Assembly (NCBI RefSeq): GCF_030269765.1
Contig: NZ_BSTX01000003.1
Span: 310,001-374,000, forward strand
Origin: Actinorhabdospora filicis
GTDB lineage: Bacteria > Actinomycetota > Actinomycetes > Mycobacteriales > Micromonosporaceae
Reading direction: 5' to 3'
Length of the DNA stretch: 64,000 nt
The notes beneath the pieces are model-generated. The model worked only from the letters and a program-made list of their open reading frames with translations, was not told the DNA's origin and searched no databases. Positions 32,868 through 40,793 of this stretch are shown piece after piece (position 1 is the stretch's first letter; each line of letters starts with the position of its first letter). A program made the translations under genes and the position numbers.

Positions 32868-33646
32868 CGGATCAACCGCTTCCACTTGGCCGCGCGGGCG
32901 GCGTCGATCGTCACGTAATGCGAGGCGGCCTTGCCCTCCACGGGCGGGACGCCCTTGCCCTTGACGGTGGCGGCGATGACGGCCAGCGGCCGCCGCTCAC
33001 CGGCCCGATCGGGCGACAGCACCGCCGACAGAGCCGCCGGGTCGTGACCGTCCACCTCGGACACCTCGAAACCGAAGGACGCGAAACGCGCCCCCAGGTC
33101 CGGAAGCGGCGAGATCTCGGCCACCATGCCGTCGTTCTGGCCGCCGTTGCGGTCGACGACCAGCACGAAATTCCCCAGCCCCTGCGCGGCGGCGACCTGG
33201 CAGGTCTCCCACACCAGGCCCTCCTGGAGCTCGCCGTCACCGGCGACGGCGATGCCCAGGCCGGGCAGCCCGTCCAGGCGCCGGGCCATCGCCCAGCCCG
33301 CCGCGTAGGCGACCCCGTGCCCGAGGCTCCCGGTCGGGAACCGCACACCGGGCACCTTCGGCCCCGGATGGCCGGTGTAGGGATGGCCCTTCTGGCCGTA
33401 CACCGGCGCCGGGTTCTCCTCGATGACCCCGCTGGCGTGCAGGGCCGCGTACAGCCCGGCCGCCGCGTGGCCCTTGCTCAGCACCACCTCGGTGCCGTCC
33501 CCTGTGGACGCCCGGTGCAGCGCGGCGACCAGGATGTCCAGCACCGACAGGGACCCGCCCAGGTGGCAGCCGCGCGGCGAGGCCGCCATGTCCACCACCA
33601 GCTCACGCGCCCGCCGGGCGCGCTCGGTCAGGAGTTCCACGGTCAC
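32864..33646 (-). CDS. Transketolase-like N-terminal subunit (TPP-binding)
   Basis: 260 residues from GTG 33646 (GTGA overlap with the LysZ-LysK stop). VLSKGHAAAGLYAAL, PTGSLGHGVAYAAGWAMA and the TPP/Mg motif AVAGDGELQEGLVWE...VVDRNGGQND identify the PP domain of transketolase. Only the N-terminal half is present; the partner is the next gene. Split transketolases of this type occur in DADH-forming clusters. Confidence 0.88.
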   Translation of the reverse strand: MTVELLTERARRARELVVDMAASPRGCHLGGSLSVLDILVAALHRASTGDGTEVVLSKGHAAAGLYAALHASGVIEENPAPVYGQKGHPYTGHPGPKVPGVRFPTGSLGHGVAYAAGWAMARRLDGLPGLGIAVAGDGELQEGLVWETCQVAAAQGLGNFVLVVDRNGGQNDGMVAEISPLPDLGARFASFGFEVSEVDGHDPAALSAVLSPDRAGERRPLAVIAATVKGKGVPPVEGKAASHYVTIDAARAAKWKRLIR

Positions 33647-35505
33647 AGGGCACCTCCGGTGCGCTCGAACCAGCCCGCGACCGCGTCGGCCAGCACCGCC
33701 CGGGAGGAGCGGTACTCGCCGGCGCCGACGCGCTCGTGCTCGGTGTGGTCCAGCGCCGAGTCGCCCGGCCCGTAGGCCACCATCGGCACCCCGCGCCACG
33801 TCGTGGCCAGGGTGTTCATGTCGGAGGTGCCCTTCTTGACCACGAAACGCGGCCGGATCCCGGCCCGCCCGAAGGCGGCGGTGAAGGACTTCACCAGCGA
33901 CGACGTGCGCCCACCGGCGTGACCCGGCGTGGCCCGCTCCACCGTGATGTCCACATCGGGGGCCCGGTGCGCCAGCGCGACCGCGGTCAGGTCGACCGGG
34001 TCCACCCCCGGCGGGACGCGGAAGTTCAGCACGCCGGTGGCGGTGTCCCCGCCCCGGCCCGGCTCGACCCGCAGGTCGATGACCGCGCTGAGCGCCTCGG
34101 GCGCCTTGGCCAGCACGTCGGCGCGGATCCCCGCCAGCGCGCCGATCAGCGCGTCCGGAGCAGAAATGAAGCTCTTTGAAGCAGAGTGTCCACTGGGGAC
34201 CCGCACGGTCACGCGCAGCTTGAACAGCCCGAAATAGCCCAGGGTCAGCGTCCCCGACCCGCTCGGCTCACCGATCACCACCGCGTCGGCCGGGTAGTTG
34301 TCGCGGGCGTGGAATCCGCCCTTGGACGAGGAGACCTCCTCCTCGACCGCCCCGACCACGCGCAGCCGCCCGTCGGCGGGCACCTCCGCCCCGGCCAGGA
34401 CCTCCAGGAACGCCGCCAGGCAGCCCTTGGCGTCGACCGTGCCGCGCCCCGACAGCTCCTCGCCGTCCCACGACACCGGCCAGTGGTGCGGCACGGTGTC
34501 CAGGTGCCCCAGCAGCATGAGCGTGCGCGGCCCGGCGCCCTTGGTGGCCACCAGGTTCCCCGCCTCGTCCACGCCGGCCTCGATGCCGCGCTCGGCGCAC
34601 CATCCGGCCAGGTAGGACGCCAGCTCGCCCTCATCGCGCGAGACCGACGGGATCGCCGCCGCCCGCGAGAGCAGCGCCAGGTCCGGCGCGGGCTCCCGCG
34701 CCGGCCAGAACCGGGTCCAGCCGGAGCGGTCGGCCATCGTGTGCGGACCGGTGACGGCCACGTCGGCGCCACCGGACAGCGCCAGCTCGGCCGCGCGGAC
34801 CTTCTGCCGCATGCGCCCGCCCGCGAAGGACGCGCCCTCGCCCTCGTGGAGGTCGGTGAGCGTGGAGGCCGGATCGGCCACGTCCCGCAGCAGCCCGGCG
34901 GTGCCGGTCACCAGCCGCAGGTGGTCGGCGCGCAGCGCGTTGGCGAGAGCCGCGGCCAGCACGTCGGCGTCCACATTGACTGGTCCCAGCCCGTCTTCCC
35001 CGGCCACCGGCGGCGACACGCAGACCACGTCGTAGGCGTCCAGCAGCACGCCCAGCCGCGCCACGTCCATATCGGACGGGGTACCGGCCCGGTGGTCGCG
35101 GACCAGCCTCGGGCGGCCCTTCTCGACCACCTTCAGCGGCCGGTTCAGCCGCCCGCTCACCAGACCGCCCCGCGAGGCGGTCGCGGCGAAGACCGAGCGC
35201 CCGTGCGCGGCGAGCCCGGCCTCCACCATCGGCAGGGTCACGTGCTCATAGGCCGACACCAGGCTCGGCATCTCCGAGGGCGGGCAGTAGCGGACGGCGT
35301 CGCCGTTGGCGAGGGTGAGGGTGCGGACCGGCTTGCCGATCTCGCGGTAGTGCCGCTCGATGCCCGCCGCGCCACCGGCCACCAGCAGGACGCGCGCCCC
35401 GCGCGCCACCAGTTCGGACAGCTCACCGAAAATCCCCTCGTGCTCCAGCGTCGCGCTGCCGACCTTCACCACGTACAGCGGGCTCGTCTTGTCCTTCACG
35501 GTCAT
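33643..35505 (-). CDS. lysZK: Fused LysW-gamma-glutamyl kinase (LysZ) and LysW-releasing M20 peptidase (LysK)
   Basis: 620 residues. Residues 1 to about 270 are an N-acetylglutamate-kinase/LysZ-type amino-acid kinase (VVKVGSATLE with K14, LLVAGGAAG at 41-48, NVDADV at 177-182, GGRMRQKV at 229-236). Residues from about 275 are an M20 peptidase like LysK: LLGHLDTVPH (H334, D336), GTVDAKGCLA (D358) and VVGAVEEEVSSSKG with the catalytic Glu pair. The kinase would phosphorylate the gamma-carboxyl of LysW-bound glutamate; the peptidase releases the finished amino acid from LysW. ATG 35505 overlaps the LysY stop by four bases. In lysine and ornithine systems with LysW these are separate proteins, so the fusion is notable. 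Confidence 0.88.
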   Translation of the reverse strand: MTVKDKTSPLYVVKVGSATLEHEGIFGELSELVARGARVLLVAGGAAGIERHYREIGKPVRTLTLANGDAVRYCPPSEMPSLVSAYEHVTLPMVEAGLAAHGRSVFAATASRGGLVSGRLNRPLKVVEKGRPRLVRDHRAGTPSDMDVARLGVLLDAYDVVCVSPPVAGEDGLGPVNVDADVLAAALANALRADHLRLVTGTAGLLRDVADPASTLTDLHEGEGASFAGGRMRQKVRAAELALSGGADVAVTGPHTMADRSGWTRFWPAREPAPDLALLSRAAAIPSVSRDEGELASYLAGWCAERGIEAGVDEAGNLVATKGAGPRTLMLLGHLDTVPHHWPVSWDGEELSGRGTVDAKGCLAAFLEVLAGAEVPADGRLRVVGAVEEEVSSSKGGFHARDNYPADAVVIGEPSGSGTLTLGYFGLFKLRVTVRVPSGHSASKSFISAPDALIGALAGIRADVLAKAPEALSAVIDLRVEPGRGGDTATGVLNFRVPPGVDPVDLTAVALAHRAPDVDITVERATPGHAGGRTSSLVKSFTAAFGRAGIRPRFVVKKGTSDMNTLATTWRGVPMVAYGPGDSALDHTEHERVGAGEYRSSRAVLADAVAGWFERTGGAL

Positions 35506-36533
35506 GGCGCCACCGCCGTTCGCGGCAGGCCCAGGCCCTCATCGAGGCCGTGCAGCAGGTTCATGGCCTGGATCGCCTGCCCCGCCGCGCCCTTGACGAG
35601 GTTGTCGATGGCCGCCACGGCCACCGCCTCGCGGCCCTTGACGCTCACCGCGACCTCGGCCACGTTCGAGCCGACCACCGCCTTGAGCATCGGATAGTCC
35701 TGCGGCGCCTTGGGAGCCGTGCGCACCCGCACGAACGGCTTGCCCACGTAGGCGCGGGCATAGGCGCGCTTGACGTCGAGGGCGGTGACCTCCTCGCGCA
35801 GCCGGGCGTAGCCGGTCACGAGGATGCCGCGCGGGACGTCCAGGCTGTGCGTGGAGAACTGGATCTCGGGCGTGGCGCCGGTGAAGCTGCGCAGCGCCTG
35901 GGTGATCTCCGGCAGGTGCCGGTGCCCGTGCGGCTTGTGCACCCGGAAGTTCCCGGCCCGCTCGGCCGGATGCTCCCCGCCGCCGCGCCCGCCGCCGGTG
36001 GAGCCGGTCTTGGCGTCCACGACCAGGCGCGGCTCGGCCAGATCCCCGGCGATCAGCGGGTACAGCGCGTACAGCGAGGCCACCGCCATGCACCCGGGCA
36101 GGTTGACCAGGCGCCCCTCCGGCACCGCCGGGGACAGCTCGGGCACGAAGTACTCGAACTCCGGCGAGCCGATGGAGGCCGGGTAGTGCGCGCGGATCTC
36201 ATCGTCGTCGGTGAGCCGGAAGTCCCCGGCCACGTTCAAAACGAGCTTCGCGCGGTCCAGAATGGACGGCAGCAGGCCCGGCAGGACCCCCGTCGGCAGG
36301 CACCCGAAGGCCACGTCGACCTCGCCCAGCGTCGCGGCCTCGGCGAACTTGAGGCCACCGGCGCCGGGATGGTTGCGCAGCCAGGGATGCACCGCGCCCA
36401 CGTTCGTCCCGGCGTGCCGCTCGGAGCTGAGGAACACCGGCTCGGCGGCCGGATGGTCCAGCAGCAGCCGGATCAGCTCGCCCCCGGTGTACCCGCTGCC
36501 GCCGATGACGGCGACGCGCAGCTTGTCAGCCAA
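35502..36533 (-). CDS. lysY: LysY/ArgC-type acyl-phosphate reductase
   Basis: 343 residues. The NADPH-binding start LRVAVIGGSGYTGGELIRLL and the catalytic-Cys segment LVNLPGCMAVASLYAL (P-G-C) define the ArgC/LysY family, and HKPHGHRHLPEITQAL carries the conserved His. It reduces the carrier-bound acyl phosphate to the semialdehyde. The start codon is TTG at 36531-36533, overlapping the aminotransferase stop by eight bases; no ATG or GTG is available before the Rossmann motif. Such a start suggests low, coupling-dependent translation. Confidence 0.9.
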   Translation of the reverse strand: MADKLRVAVIGGSGYTGGELIRLLLDHPAAEPVFLSSERHAGTNVGAVHPWLRNHPGAGGLKFAEAATLGEVDVAFGCLPTGVLPGLLPSILDRAKLVLNVAGDFRLTDDDEIRAHYPASIGSPEFEYFVPELSPAVPEGRLVNLPGCMAVASLYALYPLIAGDLAEPRLVVDAKTGSTGGGRGGGEHPAERAGNFRVHKPHGHRHLPEITQALRSFTGATPEIQFSTHSLDVPRGILVTGYARLREEVTALDVKRAYARAYVGKPFVRVRTAPKAPQDYPMLKAVVGSNVAEVAVSVKGREAVAVAAIDNLVKGAAGQAIQAMNLLHGLDEGLGLPRTAVAP

Positions 36534-37845
36534 GGCGGGCCGCCTTCTCGTACGGGCGCGGGTAGTCCTTCTCCCGCACCAGGTCGCGGATGGCGTCGGG
36601 ACGGCGCGCGACCTTGCCGAAGGCGTCGGCGTAGCGCAGGACCCGCTCGTACTCCACCGGGGAGCGCAGCTCCCGGCACAGCACCAGCGTCGACTCCAGC
36701 ATTCGCAGCGTCACCGGGAAGTCCTGCGGCACGTGGTCGCGGACGGCGCCCGGGTTGAGCGTGAACGGGTGGCCGTTGCCGAAGCCCGCGCGGTGGGTGA
36801 AGGGCAGGTGGCACGGGATCGGCGTGTTCTGCCACTCCCGGGCCGGGACGCCCTCGGCGACCAGCAGCTCGTGCACGGCCTCCTTGACCGCGTGGACGGG
36901 CAGGTCGCCCAGCCCGGCGGCCTCGGGGTTGAGGGTGATCCGGTACATGTTGTAGGCGTGCACGTGCCCGGACGGGACGTGCGGCGGGCTGAACAGCCCG
37001 GTGCCCTCCAGCGCCTCGCCCAGGAGCGCGGCGTTGCGGGCGCGGACGGCGTCGTAGAACGGCAGCCGCTCCAGCTGGCTGGCGCCGAAGGCCGCGGCGA
37101 TCCACGACATCCGGTAGTCGATCCCGTGGCGGGCCAGGTATTCCACGGCACGGGCGTGGGCGTCGGCGGTGGCGAAGAAGGCGATGCCGCCCTCGCCGCC
37201 GAGCGGGAAGTTCTTGTCGGCCATCAGCGACTGCCCGGCGGCGTCCCCGATCGAACCGGCGATCCGGCCGTCGACGGAGGCGGAGTGCGCGTGCGAGGCG
37301 TCCTCCACGAACGCCAGCCCGTGCCGCTTCGCCAGCTCGCGGATCGCGGTCACGTCGGCCGGGAGGCCGTGGGTGTGGACGGGCATGATCGCCCGGGTCC
37401 GCTCGGTGACCAGGTCCTTGGCGGCGGCCGGGTCCAGGCAGTAGGTGACCGGGTCGATGTCGGCGAAGACGGGGATGGCGTGGGCGGCCACCACCGCCTG
37501 CGCGGTGGCGATGAACGTGAAGGCCGGGACGATGACCTCGTCACCGGGCTCCACACCGGCCCCGACGAGGGCCGCGTGCAGGCTGGCGGTGCCGCTGGCG
37601 GTGGGCAGCGCGTACGCGGCGCCCACGTAGTCGCGGTACTTCTCGGCGAAGCCGGCCACCACCGCCGCAGGATCCTGGCGGGTGGCCAGCAGCAGGTTGA
37701 ACACGTCCTCCTTGGTGATGACCGGGAAGATCGTGCGGCGCAGTCCCTTGGGGACGATCGCCTCGCCGCCCAGCGCGGCCAGCTCGGCGGTGAGTTCGTC
37801 CTCTGAGGGCAGCGGCAGGGGAGCGGAGGGGAAGTCGGTGATCAC
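36526..37845 (-). CDS. DegT/DnrJ/EryC1-family PLP aminotransferase
   Basis: 439 residues from GTG 37845 (GTGA overlap; AAAGGAG upstream), in place of a longer frame that opens in the previous gene. Fold-type-I hallmarks: PTASGTASLHAALVG, DEVIVPAFTFIATAQAV, VEDASHAHSA (Asp binding the PLP ring N) and SLMADKNFPLGGEGG with the PLP-forming Lys. In the DADH route an aminotransferase aminates the keto group made by the transketolase on the carrier-bound intermediate; this role is inferred from position and family. Confidence 0.88.
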   Translation of the reverse strand: MITDFPSAPLPLPSEDELTAELAALGGEAIVPKGLRRTIFPVITKEDVFNLLLATRQDPAAVVAGFAEKYRDYVGAAYALPTASGTASLHAALVGAGVEPGDEVIVPAFTFIATAQAVVAAHAIPVFADIDPVTYCLDPAAAKDLVTERTRAIMPVHTHGLPADVTAIRELAKRHGLAFVEDASHAHSASVDGRIAGSIGDAAGQSLMADKNFPLGGEGGIAFFATADAHARAVEYLARHGIDYRMSWIAAAFGASQLERLPFYDAVRARNAALLGEALEGTGLFSPPHVPSGHVHAYNMYRITLNPEAAGLGDLPVHAVKEAVHELLVAEGVPAREWQNTPIPCHLPFTHRAGFGNGHPFTLNPGAVRDHVPQDFPVTLRMLESTLVLCRELRSPVEYERVLRYADAFGKVARRPDAIRDLVREKDYPRPYEKAARLG

Positions 37846-38423
37846 GACCGGGCTCCTTTGGTCAGGGCCAGCCGCGCGCAGGCGGCCACCAGCGGGCTGA
37901 GCCGGTAGTTGAACTGGACGCCCGGTACCACCTCGGCGCCCGACTCCTCCTGCGTCCACATGGTCCGCAGGTCATAGGAGCCGAAGATCTTCAGCCGCTC
38001 GGCGCGGGCGTGGGCGCCCGCGTCGTCGGTGAGGAAGGCCGCGGCCGGGCCGAAGCCCAGCCCGGTCAGGTCCACCACCAGCGCCACTGCGTCCACATCG
38101 GACAGGTCGTCGGCGTGGGTGAGCAGCGCGAAGGGCGGTGGGACGTCATCGTCGGCGGTGACGCCCAGCCAGGCCAGGAAGCTCCGCTCCGGCGGGCCCA
38201 GCCCGGCCCCGCCGGTGGCGTCGCCGTGCCCGATGCCCAGACCGGTGAGGGCGGCGTGGATCGCCGCCGAGCGGCTGTTGACCAGGCAGGCGTGCCGCCG
38301 TCCGGACGCGCGGGTCAGGGACCGTTCGAGCCCGGGCAGCTCGCGGTCGCTCTTCTCGATGCTCATCACCACGCCGGAGGTGAGCACCCGGCTCAGCACC
38401 AGGGCGGTGTCGTAGTCGTCCAT
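37842..38423 (-). CDS. Truncated DegT-family paralogue lacking the PLP lysine
   Basis: 193 residues from ATG 38423 with GAGGAGAA upstream. The N-terminus resembles a DegT aminotransferase (RASGRRHACLVNSRSAAIHA, compare N-S-G-T-A-A-L-H) and the C-terminus has the G-x-x-F-N-Y-R-L-S-P-L-x-A-A segment (VPGVQFNYRLSPLVAACARL), but the middle is shortened. Where the PLP Lys should be (S-F-x-x-x-K) it has VVDLTGLGFGPAAAFLTDD: no lysine. It cannot be an ordinary transaminase. It overlaps the full-length aminotransferase start and keeps an intact frame, so it is probably expressed, perhaps as a non-catalytic partner or a carrier-binding protein. Confidence 0.7.
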   Translation of the reverse strand: MDDYDTALVLSRVLTSGVVMSIEKSDRELPGLERSLTRASGRRHACLVNSRSAAIHAALTGLGIGHGDATGGAGLGPPERSFLAWLGVTADDDVPPPFALLTHADDLSDVDAVALVVDLTGLGFGPAAAFLTDDAGAHARAERLKIFGSYDLRTMWTQEESGAEVVPGVQFNYRLSPLVAACARLALTKGARS

Positions 38424-38435
38424 GGGGTTCTCCTC

Positions 38436-39296
38436 TCAGACCGCGGCCGGAACGCGCACGCGCTCGGCGATGTAGGCGGCCAGGTGCCCGGCCACGTCCA
38501 CGCCGTGCACGGCCGAGGAGCGGGCGAAGTCGGGATTGGCGTTGACCTCCAGGACGAGCAGCTCACCGGTGAGCCGGTCCTCGACGAGGTCCACGCCGTA
38601 GAAGCCGTCGCCGAGGACGTCGACGACCTGCGCGCACAGCTTGGCCATGTCGCGGGTGACGGGGACGCCCTCGATGCTCGCGCCCAGGTGGGTGTTGGTG
38701 CGCCAGTCGGCCGAGCTGCGGCGGATCGCCGCGATCGGGGTCCGGCCGACGACGACCACGCGCAGGTCGCTGCCCGGCTTGTCGACGTGGCGCTGGACCA
38801 GGACCGGGAAGAGCTTCCCGGAACCGTCGGCCGACTCGCGGCCGCCGATCCAGGCCTCCAGGCAGGGCTCGTCCAGGACGCGGGTGACACCGCGTCCCCA
38901 CGCGCCGCTGACCGGCTTGATGACGGCCGGCCAGCCGACGGCGCGCACGGCCTCGCGCACCTGGTCGACGCTCCAGGCGTGCCGCGACTCGGGGTGCGGG
39001 ACGCTCTCACGGGCGAAGGCGATCGCCTGGAGCCCCTTGTCGTTGCAGACCTCGATGGCCGCCGCCGAGTTGAGCACGTGGACCCCGGCCAGCTCCAGGC
39101 GGCGGGCGACCGAGTGCGCCTCGGCGTGCGAGAGGTTGCGGATGAGCGCGACGGCGGGGGTGTCGGGGCCGTCCACGAGACCGGCGAGGTCGTCGCGGAG
39201 GGCGGCGGTGGCCTCCAGGCCCTGCGAGCGCAGGGCCGTCAGCAGCAGTTTCTCCTCGGGACGAAGCATCGTCACCGAGACGACGACGTCGCTCAC
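38436..39296 (-). CDS. lysX: LysX-type LysW-glutamate ligase (ATP-grasp)
   Basis: 286 residues from GTG 39296 (GTGA overlap with lysW). ATP-grasp features: VGWPAVIKPVSGAWGRGVTR (ATP Lys and glycine loop), VLVQRHVDKPGSDLRVVVVG, and DLVEDRLTGELLVLEVNANP (E and N metal ligands). Homologues ligate glutamate or 2-aminoadipate through its alpha-amino group to the C-terminal Glu of LysW. In this pathway glutamate is the expected substrate, as DADH biosynthesis starts there. It directly follows lysW, as in all LysW systems. Confidence 0.9.
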   Translation of the reverse strand: MSDVVVSVTMLRPEEKLLLTALRSQGLEATAALRDDLAGLVDGPDTPAVALIRNLSHAEAHSVARRLELAGVHVLNSAAAIEVCNDKGLQAIAFARESVPHPESRHAWSVDQVREAVRAVGWPAVIKPVSGAWGRGVTRVLDEPCLEAWIGGRESADGSGKLFPVLVQRHVDKPGSDLRVVVVGRTPIAAIRRSSADWRTNTHLGASIEGVPVTRDMAKLCAQVVDVLGDGFYGVDLVEDRLTGELLVLEVNANPDFARSSAVHGVDVAGHLAAYIAERVRVPAAV

Positions 39297-39481
39297 TCGC
39301 CCCAGTCCTCCTCGACCTCGGGGGCCAGTTCGAGGCGGGCGCCGCTCGCGTCGTGCGCCACCACCTCGTGCTCCTGGCCGCAGGCGGCGCATTCGACGAT
39401 CTCGCCCTTCTCCCAGTCCGGCTGGACCTCGATGGCGCTGTCGCAGACCAGGCACTGCGGCGCGGTGAGACTTGCGGTCAT
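39293..39481 (-). CDS. lysW: LysW amino-group carrier protein
   Basis: 62 residues from ATG 39481. A zinc ribbon uses C10-x2-C13 and C31-x2-C34 (APQCLVCDS, VECAACGQE), the body is acidic, and the C-terminus is EEDWGE, the invariant EDWGE tail whose terminal Glu gamma-carboxyl carries the substrate's alpha-amino group. The acidic surface recruits each pathway enzyme. First gene of the operon; its upstream region has several palindromes (39548-39569, 39594-39607, 39679-39735). Primary lysine or arginine synthesis through LysW is unlikely in an actinomycete, so a secondary pathway is inferred. Confidence 0.95.
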   Translation of the reverse strand: MTASLTAPQCLVCDSAIEVQPDWEKGEIVECAACGQEHEVVAHDASGARLELAPEVEEDWGE

Positions 39482-39547
39482 GGCTGTTCTCCCCAGAAAA
39501 ACGCGTGCGGAATTGATGTGGCGCTATTACGAAGGCGATGATGAAAA

Positions 39548-39569
39548 ATCACACGGGGAAGCGTGTGAT
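39548..39569. promoter_or_regulatory. Inverted repeat upstream of lysW
   Basis: ATCACAC at 39548-39554 and GTGTGAT at 39563-39569, a perfect 7-bp inverted repeat with an 8-nt spacer. Its near edge is 67 bp from the lysW start codon, so it is a candidate operator for the LysW operon. Confidence 0.5.
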
Positions 39570-39593
39570 GAAAAGACGTGGGGGATCTCGGTA

Positions 39594-39607
39594 CGCGGCT
39601 AGCCGCG
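39594..39607. promoter_or_regulatory. 14-bp perfect palindrome upstream of lysW
   Basis: CGCGGCTAGCCGCG, a self-complementary 14-mer. It could be a regulator-binding site or the base of a small hairpin. Confidence 0.35.
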
Positions 39608-39678
39608 ACATGAAGGCGCGGCCGCCGTCGCGCCGAGGGCGCGCACGGTCGGATACGTCAATGGACCTCCCCGGTGGT

Positions 39679-39735
39679 CGGACGGGTGCGCGGTGACGGC
39701 AGGCGCCCCCGGGGCGCCCATCCGGCACCCGTCCG
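39679..39735. promoter_or_regulatory. Two-tier nested inverted repeat
   Basis: An outer stem of 10 bp (CGGACGGGTG at 39679-39688 with CACCCGTCCG at 39726-39735) encloses an inner stem of 8 bp (GGCGCCCC at 39702-39709 with GGGGCGCC at 39711-39718). If transcribed in either direction, it would fold into a long structured hairpin. No T-tract follows on either strand, so it is not an ordinary terminator; a structured leader of the lysW transcript or a protein-binding site is possible. Confidence 0.45.
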
Positions 39736-39950
39736 GAATTGGATCTTCCGACTCGTCCTGCGACTCTCGGTCCGCCCCCTGGCGACCGGTGAATCGCGGT
39801 TCTCGTCGCAGCGGACGCTACCCACGCCGGTCAGCGAGTGTCAACCGTTCTAGGGGCGCGGCAAGATCGGTAAATGGGGCTGCACTGTGCATGTCGGCGG
39901 GCAGTCGAGCTGCGGGCAATGCGCCGCCCAGATGAGCGAAAGGAAAATGA

Positions 39951-40061
39951 ATGGCATTCCCCGGAGCGGCCGGCGCGGGCCGATGCGCCATGTTCGCCAC
40001 CGTCGTTGAGACGGTCAGGCGTCCGAACAGTTGTTCGAGTGATGCTCGTGAGCAGTGTTAA
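39951..40061 (+). CDS. Possible 36-aa small peptide
   Basis: AAGGA stands six bases before ATG 39951, and the frame reads MAFPGAAGAGRCAMFATVVE, then TVRRPNSCSSDAREQC to a TAA. The same ribosome-binding sequence could serve ATG 39947 (20 codons, other frame). There is no homology I recognise, so coding status is weak. Confidence 0.25.
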   Translation: MAFPGAAGAGRCAMFATVVETVRRPNSCSSDAREQC

Positions 40062-40460
40062 CGGATGGTTTCGCGCAGGCGCCCGGCGCGGGTGCCGCTG
40101 TTCCGGGCTCGCGCCGGGCCGCCTTAGTGGTCGTTCGGGCCGGGCGCCCGGCGGAGTCGCCGACGGAAAGCCGCCGATCCGAAAACGGTTACCGTGAGTC
40201 GATCAAGGGTGTACCTGCGATGACGCCGGATTGGTGGGAATCGTGGCGGAAAACGGCAGGGGCGCACCGGTGGAGATCGGCACCGCCGTGGCGGTCATTC
40301 CGTACGCGGCGTTCGGAATATTCAACTCGCCCGCCGGGAATTGCCGATCACATTCACCGGGCGTTTCCATTCGACCGACGATGATCGGGATTCGGGAGAG
40401 GCGGGCTAAGTGGACACCGCTTTCCGTTTCCCGGTTATCCGGTTTCATCGAATCGAGCGA

Positions 40461-40592
40461 ATGTCCAGGCCGTGTCCGCCTGCTGAGATAACGGACGATG
40501 AATGCCGGGAAATGATCGGCGGGCCGAAGGTCCCCTGCGAGACCGGGCCGACCCCGGGTTGGGTCTCGGACGGCACCGGAGGAGTGGCGTAG
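40461..40592 (+). CDS. Possible 43-aa peptide with leader-like acidic N-terminus
   Basis: ATG 40461 opens a frame reading MSRPCPPAEITDDECREMIG, then GPKVPCETGPTPGWVSDG, ending TGGVA. The acidic first half ending in Gly-Gly followed by a small hydrophobic/polar second half resembles a leader-core precursor, but no modifying enzyme for it lies nearby and the ribosome-binding site is poor. The opposite strand is also open here, so the evidence is weak. Confidence 0.25.
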   Translation: MSRPCPPAEITDDECREMIGGPKVPCETGPTPGWVSDGTGGVA

Positions 40593-40793
40593 TTCACTTT
40601 TAGAGGTTCGCCCTGATGATTCCCGCCGCGCATCGAATGGTGGCCGGGCGGTGAATGCGCGGCCGAACTGGCGGCGGTGAACACTCGCCCGGCGGGCCTG
40701 CGGCGGTCACCGGCTACCCGGGGCGAAATATGAAAATCATGCGAATTCTGGGTGGGAAGCGTAGAAAGGTGTCAGAGAGACAGGGGGAGCGAC

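Larger units (their letters stand above)
39482..40793. other. 1.3-kb intergenic region between lysW and a membrane-protein gene
   Basis: No established gene. It holds the lysW promoter region with three palindromes (annotated separately), two short open frames with start signals (39951-40061 and 40461-40592), and AT-richer DNA than its surroundings, especially 40200-40740. I see no tRNA or other known RNA, and no terminator within it. Confidence 0.6.

Noticed and set aside
39661..39735. Nested GC-rich stem read as a simple rho-independent terminator
   Set aside because: There is no T-tract on either strand after the stem, and no gene ends next to it.
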